A model generated the notes under the pieces. That model saw only the letters and a program-made list of their open reading frames with translations, had not been told where the DNA came from and ran no database searches. The position numbers and the translations under genes are program-made. Source: Opitutaceae bacterium (lineage in GTDB: Bacteria > Verrucomicrobiota > Verrucomicrobiia > Opitutales > Opitutaceae). Taken from it: a stretch of 38,178 nt of DNA. Shown here in pieces: positions 18,118 to 27,160 of this stretch; position 1 is the stretch's first letter, and each line of letters begins with the position of its first letter. Location of the stretch: positions 1 through 38,178 of the forward strand of contig CANIXX010000005.1 in the NCBI GenBank assembly GCA_947471115.1, in the 5' to 3' direction.

Positions 18118-18600
18118 ATGAACTTACGAATTGGTCACGGCTACGACATCCATCGCATCGTCAGTGGGCGGCCGATGATTCTCGGCGGAGTGCATTTTCC
18201 CGAGTGCCCCGTGGGCTTGGACGGCCATTCCGACGCCGACTGCCTGACCCACGCGATTTGCGACGCGCTACTCGGTGCCGCCGCCCTCCCCGACATCGGC
18301 CATTTTTTCCCCAACACCGATCCGGCCTACAAAAACATCGACTCACAGGTCCTGCTCCAACGCGTAACCACCGAGTTGCGCACCCGTGGGTGGCAAATCG
18401 TTAACCTCGATGCCTCGCTCATCGCGGAACTCCCGAAGATTTACCCCCGCCTCACCGAAATGAAGGCGGCCCTCGCCCGCTCGACCGGCCTGGACGTTTC
18501 CCAAATCGGCCTGAAGGCCACGACTAACGAGGGAGTTGATCAAATCGGCCAGGGGCTCGCCATCGCAGCCCACGCCGTCGCACTCATTTCCAAGTCATGA
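18118..18600 (+). CDS. ispF: 2-C-methyl-D-erythritol 2,4-cyclodiphosphate synthase, IspF
   Basis: IspF cyclises the IspE product, releasing CMP. The 160-residue trimeric enzyme shows the metal-binding start RIGHGYDIHRI (Asp and His), the conserved HSDADCLTHAICDALLGAAALPDIGHFFP with the third His, and FPNTDPAYKNID. The C-terminus has GLKATTNEGVDQIGQGLAI, where the usual GFxGRxEG is replaced by VDQIGQG. It closes the pyrF-ispD-ispF run. An SBP lipoprotein gene starts 37 bp downstream, so read-through is possible. Confidence 0.95.
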   Translation: MNLRIGHGYDIHRIVSGRPMILGGVHFPECPVGLDGHSDADCLTHAICDALLGAAALPDIGHFFPNTDPAYKNIDSQVLLQRVTTELRTRGWQIVNLDASLIAELPKIYPRLTEMKAALARSTGLDVSQIGLKATTNEGVDQIGQGLAIAAHAVALISKS

Positions 18601-18637
18601 CCACCGCCTCCACCGAAACCACAAAAGCCCACTAAAA

Positions 18638-20302
18638 ATGCCCCCTCGTAGCTCCTTAGCTTTGTGCCTCTGGATGCTTTTGATGGCCATTTCACTTGGC
18701 CTCACCGGCTGCTTGAAACGCGAAACCGCTGTCGAGCGCGGCAACCGGGAGAAAACCCTCCTTCGCGGCATGGGCCCCGAGCCGGCCGATCTCGACCCGC
18801 ACCTCGCGACCACCGCCAACGATTACACCGTGCTTTCCGCCCTGTTCGAGGGCCTAGTCGCCGAAGACCCGCAAACCCTCGCCCCGGTTCCCGGCGTCGC
18901 CGAACGCTGGGAGTTATCACCAGACGGCCTAACTTACACCTTTTACCTCCGCGCCGACGCCCATTGGTCAAACGGAGATTCTGTCACCGCGCGTGACTTC
19001 CTGGCCTCGTGGCAACGCGTGCTCACGCAATCACTCGCCGCAGACAACGCGAGCCTGCTCTACATCGTCCAAAACGCTGAAGCTTTCCACAAGGGCGCGC
19101 TCACCGACTTCACCAAGGTCGGGTTCTCCGCGCCAGACGCCCGCACCGTGCGCATCAGCCTGGAGCACCCCGCATCGTATTTTTTATCCCTTTTACAACA
19201 CTGGGTCTGGTGGCCCGTGCACCTTCCCACGCTGCACAAATCAGGGGATCCCTATGTGCGCGGCAACCCTTGGGCCCGGCCTGACACCTTTGTTGGGAAC
19301 GGCCCCTTCACACTCAAGGAATGGCGCACCGGCCAGCACATTGAGGTGGTCAAGTCCCTCACCTACTGGGACCGCTCGATCGTTAAATTGAACGCGATTC
19401 GCTTCCTGCCGATTGAGGACCTCAACGCCGAGGAGCGTGCCTTCCGCTCAGGCCAGCTCCACCTCACCGAGGCGCTCCCGCTCGCGAAAGTGGCAGCCTA
19501 CCGCGCCAATCACCCTGAGTTACTGCGCATCGATCCGTATCTGGGGACTTACTACTACACGCTCAACACCAACCGGCCCTTCCTCAACGAAGTCAAAATC
19601 CGCCGTGCCCTCGCCCTCGCCGTGGACCGTGCCGGCATAGCCGAAAAAATCCTCGGCGGAGGCCAGACGCCCGCCTACGCCTTCACTCCTCCCGGCACCG
19701 CCGGTTACACCCCCGCAGCCCGTTTTTCCACCGATTACGAGGAAGCCCGGCGGTTGCTCACCGAGGCCGGTTATCCCGGGGGTAAAGGCGCGCCCATCCT
19801 CGAGCTGTTGCTGAACACCTCCGACAACCACCGCATCATCGCCGAGGCGGTTCAGGCCGGCTGGCGGCGCGAGCTCGGCCTCGAAGTCCGCCTGCTCAAC
19901 ATGGAAGGCAAGAGCGTGTTGGCCGCCCGTCGTGCAGGGAATTTCCAGATCCTCCGGTCATCTTGGATCGGTGACTACAACGACCCGGCTACCTTCCTTT
20001 CCGTGTGGACTGCCGACAGCGGCAACAACTCAAGCGGTTGGCGCAAACCCGCCTACGACCAGTTGCTCTTCCAAGCCGCACGCACTGCCGATACCGACGC
20101 CCGCCATGACCTCTTCCAACAGGCCGAAGCACTCCTGGTGGCCGACGCCCCCTTCATACCGCTCTACACCTACACCCACGTTTTCTTAAAAAACCCAGCG
20201 GTCAAAGGATGGTATTCCACCCTGCTCGACCACCATCCCTACAAACACGTTTCGCTTGAGGTTACTCCTTCCGTCACCACCGCTCCAAATGGGAACAACT
20301 AA
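18638..20302 (+). CDS. Family-5 (oligopeptide/OppA-type) solute-binding lipoprotein 1
   Basis: A 554-residue periplasmic binding protein of the SBP_bac_5 family. The N-terminus is a lipoprotein signal with hydrophobic core and lipobox LTGC (Cys25). Mature blocks are LRGMGPEPADLDPHLATT, LFEGLVAEDPQTLAPVPGVAERWELS, YTFYLRADAHWSNGDSVTARDF, ALALAVDRAGIAEKIL and SSWIGDYNDPATFLSVW, which are OppA/MppA-like. No permease or ATPase gene is nearby. A paralogue follows. The stop codon lies within a 13-bp perfect hairpin (20292-20322). A peptide ligand is assumed from the family only. Confidence 0.92.
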   Translation: MPPRSSLALCLWMLLMAISLGLTGCLKRETAVERGNREKTLLRGMGPEPADLDPHLATTANDYTVLSALFEGLVAEDPQTLAPVPGVAERWELSPDGLTYTFYLRADAHWSNGDSVTARDFLASWQRVLTQSLAADNASLLYIVQNAEAFHKGALTDFTKVGFSAPDARTVRISLEHPASYFLSLLQHWVWWPVHLPTLHKSGDPYVRGNPWARPDTFVGNGPFTLKEWRTGQHIEVVKSLTYWDRSIVKLNAIRFLPIEDLNAEERAFRSGQLHLTEALPLAKVAAYRANHPELLRIDPYLGTYYYTLNTNRPFLNEVKIRRALALAVDRAGIAEKILGGGQTPAYAFTPPGTAGYTPAARFSTDYEEARRLLTEAGYPGGKGAPILELLLNTSDNHRIIAEAVQAGWRRELGLEVRLLNMEGKSVLAARRAGNFQILRSSWIGDYNDPATFLSVWTADSGNNSSGWRKPAYDQLLFQAARTADTDARHDLFQQAEALLVADAPFIPLYTYTHVFLKNPAVKGWYSTLLDHHPYKHVSLEVTPSVTTAPNGNN

Positions 20303-20322
20303 CCTATTGGGTTAGTTGTTCC
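20292..20322. repeat. 13-bp perfect hairpin overlapping the stop codon of SBP 1
   Basis: GGAACAACTAACC (20292-20304) and GGTTAGTTGTTCC (20310-20322) are perfectly complementary around a 5-nt loop. The stop codon (20300-20302) sits in the left arm, so the last codons (Gly-Asn-Asn) are part of the stem. No T-run follows, so it is at best a non-canonical terminator or an mRNA 3'-end stabiliser. Confidence 0.8.
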
Positions 20323-20348
20323 GGTTGGCCCTGGCGCTCCCGGAGCTA

Positions 20349-20431
20349 AATTGGCCAGGGACGGCCAACACTACACTTTCCGATCCCTGCACTTTCCGTC
20401 CCCGTGTAGCGTTGGCCGTCCTCGGCCAATT
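20349..20431. repeat. Palindromic intergenic repeat, family 2, copy 1
   Basis: The left arm 20349-20376 (AATTGGCCAGGGACGGCCAA...) and right arm 20404-20431 (GTGTAGCGTTGGCCGTCCTC...) are 28-bp inverted repeats with about three mismatches. The right flank TTCACCTCATTTGATCGAGAAT recurs in diverged form at 30471-30490. It separates the two tandem binding-protein genes. Confidence 0.85.
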
Positions 20432-20481
20432 CACCTCATTTGATCGAGAATTAGTATCCATTCCCCCCTTCTTTAACCGCC

Positions 20482-22188
20482 ATGTTCCGCCGTACCCTGA
20501 GTCGACTCCACCCGTTTACCGCTCACCGGGCACTCAGCCTGATCGCCGCCACCCCGGCACTCGGCCTAATCAGCGCACTTGGCCTGCTCACCGCGCTCGC
20601 TGGTTGCTCGAAAAACGAGCCCGGTCCGGCCGACACCACTCCATCCACTTCATCCGTTGCCCCCGCCGCCAGCCCCAAAATCCTGCGCGTGGGCAACGGC
20701 ACTGAACCCCAGGATCTCGATCCGCATGTGGTCACCGGCGTGCCGGAGCACAAGATAATCTCCGCCCTGCTCGAGGGCCTCGTCACCTACGCGCCCGACG
20801 GCGGCATCGCCCCCGGAATGGCCGAGCGCTGGGATGTCTCCGAAGACGGCCTGACTTACACCTTTCACCTGCGCACCAACGCCAAGTGGTCCAACGGCGA
20901 ACCGCTGACCTCACAGGATTTCGTGAGCTCGTTTAAGCGCATTCTCACCCCGTCACTGGGCGCTGAATACGCCTACAAATTATTCCACCTGGTCAACGCC
21001 GAAGAATTCAACACGGGCAAACTCACCGATTTTGCCAAAGTCGGCGCCCAAGCGGTCGATGCGCACACCCTCCGGCTCACGCTCAAACACCGCACGCCCT
21101 TCCTGCTGGAATCGCTGCAGCATTACGCCTGGTTCCCCGTGCACCTGCCCACATTGCGCAAATTCGGCGAGCCCGACCGCAAGGGCAACGCCTGGACGCG
21201 CCCCGGCAACTACGTGGGCAACGGCCCGTTCACCCTTGTCGACTGGTCCCCTAACCAGAAAATCACCGTAACCCGCTCGCGTACCTACTGGGACCACGAC
21301 CACGTGCGCCTCGACGGTATCGAGTTCTACGCGATCGACAGCGCCGAAACCGAAGAGCGACTTTTCCGCACCGGTAAACTCGACTACTGCAACACCCTGC
21401 CTCTCGGCAAAACCGAAACCTATCGCCGCGAACACCCCGCCAGTTACCGCCAAGACCCCTATTACGGCGTTTATTATTACCGGCTCAACGTCACCCGAAA
21501 GCCCCTCGACGACCGCCGTGTCCGCCGGGCCCTTGCACTCGCCATCGACCGGGAGGCCATCATTCGCAGCATTCTGCGCAGCGGAGGCCAGTCTCCAGCC
21601 CGCCACTTCACCCCTCCATCCCCCAAGTTCACCGCCTCCGCCCAACTCACGGGCGACCTCGCCGAAGCCAAACGCTTGCTCACCGAGGCGGGTTATCCTG
21701 ACGGCCAAAACCTGCCCCAAATCGAGATCCTATTTAACACCTCCGAGAGCCACCGGATCATCGCTGAGGCGATCCAGCAAATGTGGAAAACCCGCCTCGG
21801 GGTAAACGCCACGATCACCAATCAGGAATGGAAAGTGTACCTCGATTCCCAGCGCGCGGGCAACTTCCAGGTCGCACGCGCCGGCTGGATTGGCGACTAC
21901 GCAGATCCGCACACGTTTCTCGACCTGTGGACCACCGGTGGGGGCAACAACCAGACCGGTTGGTCAAACTCGGCCTATGACCAGCTGTTGCGCGGTGCAC
22001 TGGAAACCAAATCTGAACCGGAGCGCATGGCGGTTTACCAGAAACTCGAGGCTATCCTCGCCGACGAAGTCCCCGTGATCCCGATTTATTTCTACAGCCG
22101 TGTCTACGCACTCAACCCCAAGGTGCTGAACTGGACGACCAATCCGCTCGACAGCCGCGGATGGAAATGGGTGGACCTAGCCCCCTGA
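20482..22188 (+). CDS. Family-5 (oligopeptide/OppA-type) solute-binding lipoprotein 2
   Basis: A 568-residue paralogue of the preceding gene. The signal region is longer, with Arg residues up front and lipobox LAGC (Cys42). A Ser/Thr/Ala/Pro-rich linker follows (GPADTTPSTSSVAPAASP). Conserved blocks mirror paralogue 1: GNGTEPQDLDPHVVTGVPE, LLEGLVTYAPDGGIAPGMA, YTFHLRTNAKWSNGEPLTSQ, ALALAIDREAII, AGWIGDYADPHTFLDLW. The C-terminal YFYSRVYALNPKVLNW also fits. Again no permease is adjacent, so these binding proteins either serve a transporter elsewhere or have non-transport roles. The repeat at 20349-20431 probably carries or insulates its leader. Confidence 0.92.
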   Translation: MFRRTLSRLHPFTAHRALSLIAATPALGLISALGLLTALAGCSKNEPGPADTTPSTSSVAPAASPKILRVGNGTEPQDLDPHVVTGVPEHKIISALLEGLVTYAPDGGIAPGMAERWDVSEDGLTYTFHLRTNAKWSNGEPLTSQDFVSSFKRILTPSLGAEYAYKLFHLVNAEEFNTGKLTDFAKVGAQAVDAHTLRLTLKHRTPFLLESLQHYAWFPVHLPTLRKFGEPDRKGNAWTRPGNYVGNGPFTLVDWSPNQKITVTRSRTYWDHDHVRLDGIEFYAIDSAETEERLFRTGKLDYCNTLPLGKTETYRREHPASYRQDPYYGVYYYRLNVTRKPLDDRRVRRALALAIDREAIIRSILRSGGQSPARHFTPPSPKFTASAQLTGDLAEAKRLLTEAGYPDGQNLPQIEILFNTSESHRIIAEAIQQMWKTRLGVNATITNQEWKVYLDSQRAGNFQVARAGWIGDYADPHTFLDLWTTGGGNNQTGWSNSAYDQLLRGALETKSEPERMAVYQKLEAILADEVPVIPIYFYSRVYALNPKVLNWTTNPLDSRGWKWVDLAP

Positions 22189-22349
22189 TAATTCACGGCT
22201 AAGACCAGGTCTTCGGGTTGGATTTCTCGGCCAGAAGATGCGTAAGCGGGGTGCCCCACGTGTTGGCTACGGGTGCCGAAGAACCAAACCGGTTCTTCGA
22301 CTTTCGCATAAGCTCCATCACGTCCACCGCCCACGCCAGCGGCCAAACC

Positions 22350-23030
22350 TCAGCGCAGGGCGACAGGCGTGCCCAGTACTTCACGCATCACGATCGCCTT
22401 GCGCAGCGAGCGGGCGTTGCGCAAATCACTCAATAAACTGGTGTCGTTCTGCATGCGCGCCTGCCCTGCAGCCGTGGCGGCAGCGGTCGCCAACTCCAAG
22501 CCTTCGCGCATCGCCCGCGCGGTGCGTCCGGTCTCCGCACGGCGTTGATTTAGCACTGCGAGTTGTTCGGCCAACGCCCGCTGGCTTTCCAGCACCGCAG
22601 CCGCCTCGCGCTCCACCGTGGCGCGCTGCGTATCATCCATGGCATACGGTGCAGCCACCTCTCGCCGACGCACCGCAGGTTGCGCGGCCGGCTGCTGCCG
22701 CGCAACCGGGGCCGGGGCCCCGCCTTGCGAGACGGGTAGCGACGGCGGAAGCGACTCAGCCTCCGCTATTGGCCGAAGCCCTCCGCCGCCTTGGCGCTCC
22801 GCGATCTTACGGCGAATCTCCTCCTGAATTCGCCGCGTGTTCTCATCGTGCAGCGACGTTTCATCCTGCTCATGCAGACTGCGACCCGATTGCGGACGGT
22901 TGTCCGGCTCGCCGTCGCCATCGTAGTCGGCAGGCTCGCCGGCTTGATCTTTCTTGCGCGCGTTCAGCCAGTAGGCGATCGCACCGGCGATCGCCAGAAT
23001 GAGCTGCAAGTTATCTTTAATCCAATCCAT
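22350..23030 (-). CDS. Membrane-anchored acidic/coiled-coil protein of unknown function, FloA operon
   Basis: A 226-residue protein I cannot assign to a family. It starts MDWIKDNLQLILAIAGAIAYWLN, one N-terminal membrane helix, followed by basic RKK and then DYDGDGEPDN (35-44), which looks like a DxDxDG calcium-binding loop. A charged helix (HDENTRRIQEEIRRKIAE), a Pro/Ala/Gln-rich linker and a long predicted coiled coil (RATVEREAAAVLESQRALAEQL ...) follow. The C-terminus has ARSLRKAIVMREVLGTP. It lies 57 bp downstream of floA on the same strand, in the position of yqfB of the B. subtilis yqeZ-floA-yqfB operon but unrelated to it. It is probably inner-membrane-anchored and a FloA partner (inference). 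Confidence 0.8.
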   Translation of the reverse strand: MDWIKDNLQLILAIAGAIAYWLNARKKDQAGEPADYDGDGEPDNRPQSGRSLHEQDETSLHDENTRRIQEEIRRKIAERQGGGGLRPIAEAESLPPSLPVSQGGAPAPVARQQPAAQPAVRRREVAAPYAMDDTQRATVEREAAAVLESQRALAEQLAVLNQRRAETGRTARAMREGLELATAAATAAGQARMQNDTSLLSDLRNARSLRKAIVMREVLGTPVALR

Positions 23031-23087
23031 GGGGCTATTTCGGGTTAAGGGTGATGTTCGAGCCGCGCAGGATTTTCAGGCTAACAC

Positions 23088-24098
23088 TCAGGATTTCTGG
23101 CCGTCGCCGGGCTGCGCGATCGACTTCCGCATGGCGGTATCGGCCTGCACGTTTTCCATCTTATAGTAGTCCATCACACCCAGACGACCGGAGCGGAACG
23201 CCTCGGCGAGTGCGCGCGGCACTTCGGCCTGAGCGCGAACCACTTCAGCCTGCATCTCCTGCACGCGGGCCTTCATCTCCTGCTCGACGGCCACGGCGGC
23301 CGCGCGGCGGATTTCAGCCTGCGCCTGGGCGATACTCTTGTTGGCCTCAGCCTGGGCTTCCTGCAGTTTGGCACCCACGTTTTCGCCCACGTCCACGTCG
23401 GCGATGTCGATGGAAAGGATCTCGAAGGCCGAGCCCACATCGAGACCGCGCGCCAACACCGTCTTGGAAATGCTATCGGGCGACTCCAGCACCACCTTGT
23501 AACTCTCCGATGTACCGATGGTGGAAACAATGCCCTCACCGACGCGGGCGATAATGGTCTCTTCCTTGGCACCACCCACGAAACGATCAAGGTGGGTGCG
23601 CACCGTCACACGGGCCTTCACTTTTACCTGGATGCCGTCTTTGGCCACGCCGTCGATGGTGGTGCGGCCGGACTCGGGGTTGGGGCAGTCGATCACCTTG
23701 GGATCGACCGAAGTGCGCACAGCCTCGACCACGGATTTACCGGAGCCTTTGGTCGCCAGATCGATCGCGCAGGCGCGGTCCCAATCGAGCACGATACCGG
23801 CCTTTTGCGCGGCAACCAGCGCCTGCACCGTCGGCACCACATTGCCGCCAGCCAGGAAGTGCGCGGAAATCTTGTCGGTGGTGACCTCGATGCCGGCTTT
23901 CACCGCAGTGATGCGCGCATCGACCACCAGACTGTAAGGCACGCCACCCAGGCGCATGCCCAACAAGGTGAGGATGCCGACGGGCGCACCGTTGAGGCGG
24001 GCTTTAAGCCAAACGCCGATGAAGGAAATAAAAACGCCAGCCGCAATGAGGATGGCGATGACGAGCGGGATGAGGATGAGTAACGGTAGGTTGTTCAT
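23088..24098 (-). CDS. floA: Flotillin-like protein FloA
   Basis: FloA is a membrane-microdomain scaffold found in Bacillus and many other bacteria. The 336-residue protein has an N-terminal membrane hairpin ([21 protein letters not shown]), then the SPFH/UPF0365 domain with [53 protein letters not shown] and [13 protein letters not shown]. The C-terminal coiled coil has Ala/Glu repeats ([36 protein letters not shown]). The start overlaps the stop of the short NfeD gene by ATGA (24095-24098). Together with nfeD genes this is a conserved operon in which NfeD binds flotillin. Confidence 0.95.
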   Translation of the reverse strand: MNNLPLLILIPLVIAILIAAGVFISFIGVWLKARLNGAPVGILTLLGMRLGGVPYSLVVDARITAVKAGIEVTTDKISAHFLAGGNVVPTVQALVAAQKAGIVLDWDRACAIDLATKGSGKSVVEAVRTSVDPKVIDCPNPESGRTTIDGVAKDGIQVKVKARVTVRTHLDRFVGGAKEETIIARVGEGIVSTIGTSESYKVVLESPDSISKTVLARGLDVGSAFEILSIDIADVDVGENVGAKLQEAQAEANKSIAQAQAEIRRAAAVAVEQEMKARVQEMQAEVVRAQAEVPRALAEAFRSGRLGVMDYYKMENVQADTAMRKSIAQPGDGQKS

Positions 24099-24577
24099 GA
24101 GGAAATTGGGTTGGAAACGATAACGATGAGACGAAAATTATCTACGCCGACGACACGTAAGTCGGCACCTTTTGCGGCGTAGCCCGAGCGGCAAAACGCC
24201 TCGAAGCGCCGCCCCGCCACCTGCACAAATCCGCTTGGAGCCAAAGTCGTCAGCGCCACCGCCGGCTGGTCGACTACGTCTTCGGCCCGCGCGATGGGTG
24301 GCTGGCTGGTGGAATCCACCGTCGCATTTACCACCAGCGAGCGTCCAAGTTTGGTTTTAGGCAGCAGCACCAGTTCGACGTATAGCATCAGTCCGAGCAG
24401 CCCCAACCCGCTGACACTGGCCCAAACCCCGCCGATCAGCCCGTACTGGTTAAAAGCCAGCACGCTGCCCACCAACAGGACCACCGCCCCGGCTACACCG
24501 GCTATGCCGCCGGGCAAAAAAATCTCCGCCGTGAGTAACAGCGTCCCGATCAAAAACAGCAGCGCGAGAGTGGTCAT
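24095..24577 (-). CDS. Short NfeD-type membrane protein
   Basis: A 160-residue NfeD protein with two or three N-terminal membrane helices ([61 protein letters not shown]). The C-terminal OB-fold domain has the family's [21 protein letters not shown] and [15 protein letters not shown]. It overlaps both neighbours by 4 nt (ATGA at 24574-24577 and at 24095-24098). This is a tightly coupled unit with floA and the long NfeD protease. Confidence 0.9.
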   Translation of the reverse strand: MTTLALLFLIGTLLLTAEIFLPGGIAGVAGAVVLLVGSVLAFNQYGLIGGVWASVSGLGLLGLMLYVELVLLPKTKLGRSLVVNATVDSTSQPPIARAEDVVDQPAVALTTLAPSGFVQVAGRRFEAFCRSGYAAKGADLRVVGVDNFRLIVIVSNPISS

Positions 24578-26061
24578 ACGCCCTCCTTTTCGACAAGCAG
24601 GGCAAACGCCGTGCGGCCGCGCACAATCACCGCGTCGCCGGCATCCACAACCCCGACCTCCACGATCGCCTCGTAGCGCCGACCGCCGATTTCAACCTGT
24701 CCACTCGGACGAAGCACGGTCACCGCAACTCCGCGCTGGCCAATCAGCGAATCGACATGCGCCGCGCCCCCGGGGCCGACGCCGGCCACCTGGGCCACGC
24801 CGCCGATGGACTCCTGCACCACCATTTTATCCCAAACCCAGCCCTTAGGAATAAAGCGCGCCAGCGCCGCGCCGAACGCCACCGCCAGCACCAAGCCGAG
24901 GCCCAAGTTTTGCAGCGGCTGCACAAAGGCATCGCCGGACCACGCAACGGTGATCGGCTCATTCGGCCACAAGTCGGCCATCGACCAGACCAGAGCACCC
25001 AGCATCAGCAAAACGCCGAACAGCGCCGGAAGAATCAGCCCTGGGAAAAACAGGATTTCAGCCGCAAGCAGGGCGGCACCGAGGGCAAACACCAACGCCG
25101 GTTCGTGGCCGGAAAGCCCCGCCACAAAGTGCCCGAAGAACACCACGCCCAACAGCAGCCCGCCGGTGACGCCCAAAATGCCAAATCCGGGCGTTTTAAA
25201 CTCAATGAACACCGCCAGTAACCCGAGCCCGAGCAGGATCGGCGACCAGGCGGTCAGGTACTGCGCCAACTCCTCCGACCACGTGACTTCCAAGCGCTGC
25301 ACAGAAAAGTTACCCGCTCCGAATTTTTGCGTCAGCAGGTCGTCGACGGTTTTGGCAATGCCTGCCGCGAGCAACGGCTGCGGTGGCTGGCCGTAGAGCT
25401 TGCTCGCCTCACTGGCCGTCAGTGACAACAGCTCGCCTTTTTCCTTCAACACCTGACCGTCGATCTTCAGCTCGGTGTCGGCGTCGATCATCGCAGAGAT
25501 GACTGCTCCTCGGTGCCCCTTACCCTCGGAAAGCGCACGCACCCGAGCCTTCAGGTAACTCACGATTTTCTGTTTCATGGTCACGTCCACGTCCTTGCCG
25601 CCAGCGCTCACGGGAGCGGCGGCGCCGATCACGGCTTCGGGTGCAAACCAGATTTCGCTGGTGGTCGCGGAGATGAACGCGCCGGCCGAAATGGCCTCTT
25701 TGTTGACGAAGGTCACGGTCGTGCCAGGGAATTTGCCCAACGCCTCCATGATCTCGAAGGTGACGTCCAGGCGGCCGCCTGGCGTATCCATGTCGAGCAC
25801 GACCACGTCGGCCTTTTGGTCGATGGCCTCCTTCAGGCCCCGGCGCAGAACATAAAGAATGGGCTTATCGATCCCCTCCCGAACCGGGATAACCCACACG
25901 CTCTTCACGCCCGAGGGCACCGCCGCAACCACAGGGGGCGCCACCACCGGATCTACAGCTGGCGCCACAGCGGGAGCCGCAGGCACCGGAGCCTCGACTT
26001 GTGCCCGCAGACAAAGCGGAAGCACGAGGGAAACGAGGAGACAGTAAAGGGCGCGGGTCAT
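24574..26061 (-). CDS. Long NfeD protein: ClpP-class serine protease, membrane and OB domains
   Basis: A 495-residue membrane-bound serine protease of the NfeD long type. The signal peptide MTRALYCLLVSLVLPLCLRA is followed by an Ala/Pro/Val linker. The ClpP/SppA-like domain has VWVIPVREGIDKPILYVLRR, VVLDMDTPGGRLDVTF, and VNKEAISAGAFISATTSEI with the Ser nucleophile candidate, then GHRGAVISAMIDADTEL. Hydrophobic helices occupy ~265-370 and an NfeD OB domain ends the protein (TVLRPSGQVEIGGRRYEAIV). It is the first gene of the nfeD-nfeD-floA operon. In this family the protease cleaves membrane proteins such as stomatin-like ones; the substrate here is unknown. Confidence 0.92.
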   Translation of the reverse strand: MTRALYCLLVSLVLPLCLRAQVEAPVPAAPAVAPAVDPVVAPPVVAAVPSGVKSVWVIPVREGIDKPILYVLRRGLKEAIDQKADVVVLDMDTPGGRLDVTFEIMEALGKFPGTTVTFVNKEAISAGAFISATTSEIWFAPEAVIGAAAPVSAGGKDVDVTMKQKIVSYLKARVRALSEGKGHRGAVISAMIDADTELKIDGQVLKEKGELLSLTASEASKLYGQPPQPLLAAGIAKTVDDLLTQKFGAGNFSVQRLEVTWSEELAQYLTAWSPILLGLGLLAVFIEFKTPGFGILGVTGGLLLGVVFFGHFVAGLSGHEPALVFALGAALLAAEILFFPGLILPALFGVLLMLGALVWSMADLWPNEPITVAWSGDAFVQPLQNLGLGLVLAVAFGAALARFIPKGWVWDKMVVQESIGGVAQVAGVGPGGAAHVDSLIGQRGVAVTVLRPSGQVEIGGRRYEAIVEVGVVDAGDAVIVRGRTAFALLVEKEGV

Positions 26062-26194
26062 AAAAACGGGAAATAAAGCGCGCCCCTTTCACATGCGCAA
26101 GCGCTAGCATTTACCAGCAAGTTACAAACTGGCGCGTTTGTTTCCACGGAATCCTTTTGCCTAGCCGCAGGTTGCGCGCAAAAACAGCCCCCTC

Positions 26195-27115
26195 ATGGAA
26201 AAGGTGTCTTATCACGGAAAAACTCTCACCCGCTGGCAGGTTGGCAATTCGACGTTCCTGGCCCTGCCTGAACACGGCGCGCGCCTGATGAACTGGCATC
26301 TCTCGCTCGGGGACAGCTCGGTGCGCGACATCCTTTACTGGCCCGAAGACGCCAATTTTAACGACTTCCCCAAGGTGCGCGGCGGCAACCCGATCCTGTT
26401 TCCCTTTAACGCGCGTAGCTTCGACGCCGGCGAAATCCACTTCTGGCGCGACCCCACCGGCCTTCGCCGCCCGATGCCCATGCACGGCTTTGCCCGTAGT
26501 GGCGAGTTTAAGGTCACGCGCATGGACTCCCGCGGGTTCACCGCCGTTCTCGTGCCCGACGATGCCGCCCGCCAAGCTTACCCGTTCAACTACGAGTTCA
26601 CCGTCGCCTACCGCTTCTCCGAGCTCGGCTTGGCCTGCGAACTGACACTGCGCAACCTCGACAAGCAGCCCATCCCCTGGAGCGCGGGCCACCACTTTTA
26701 TTTCACCGCGCCCTGGACTGAAGGGCAGACCCGCGCCAACTACGTTATCCGTATTCCCGCTACGCGAAGCCACCGGCAGGACGCCGCCGGCAAACTCACT
26801 CCGGGCCCCACGTTCAAGGGCGAGGAGCGCCTCGACAACCCGGCGCTGGTCGACGCCCTCCACCTCGGCCTCAAATCCAACAGCGTCTCCTTCGGACCGA
26901 TTGCCGGCCCGGGTAAAGTGACCATCCGCCACGGCACCGCACCCGTGCCGCCGGCCGAGGCGACGTTTGTCACCTGGACCGCCTCACCCGAGGCGCCATT
27001 TTATTGCGTCGAACCTTGGATGGGGCCGCCCAACGCGCCTGAAAACAAAATCGGACTGCACTGGGTTCAACCCGGCCAGTCGCAAAGCTTCGTCGTTGAA
27101 ATCGCGGTGAAGTAA
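26195..27115 (+). CDS. Aldose 1-epimerase family protein
   Basis: A 306-residue cytoplasmic enzyme of the galactose-mutarotase superfamily, which interconverts alpha and beta anomers of sugars. Catalytic-type motifs are seen: GGNPILFPFNARSF, MPMHGFARSGEF with the first His, SAGHHFYFTAPW with the second His pair, and VEPWMGPPNAPENK with a Glu. The second His is preceded by IPWSAGHH. It could act on a hexose 6-phosphate, since some members do. No other sugar gene flanks it. It diverges from nfeD over 133 bp. Confidence 0.85.
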   Translation: MEKVSYHGKTLTRWQVGNSTFLALPEHGARLMNWHLSLGDSSVRDILYWPEDANFNDFPKVRGGNPILFPFNARSFDAGEIHFWRDPTGLRRPMPMHGFARSGEFKVTRMDSRGFTAVLVPDDAARQAYPFNYEFTVAYRFSELGLACELTLRNLDKQPIPWSAGHHFYFTAPWTEGQTRANYVIRIPATRSHRQDAAGKLTPGPTFKGEERLDNPALVDALHLGLKSNSVSFGPIAGPGKVTIRHGTAPVPPAEATFVTWTASPEAPFYCVEPWMGPPNAPENKIGLHWVQPGQSQSFVVEIAVK

Positions 27116-27160
27116 CCATCGCCTCAGCAGAAGTTCCACCGCACCACGAAACAACTCTCC

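Noticed and set aside
20980-21720. 246-residue minus-strand frame opposite SBP 2
   Set aside because: Antisense shadow of a confidently identified binding-protein gene.
22238-23002. 254-residue plus-strand frame opposite the FloA-linked gene
   Set aside because: It is Arg/Pro/Ala-rich in an antisense frame; the minus-strand protein has a membrane helix and coiled coil and fits the operon.
26111-26932. 273-residue minus-strand frame opposite the aldose epimerase gene
   Set aside because: It lies wholly antisense to a gene with clear family motifs and has no family features of its own; GC-rich codon bias creates such shadows.
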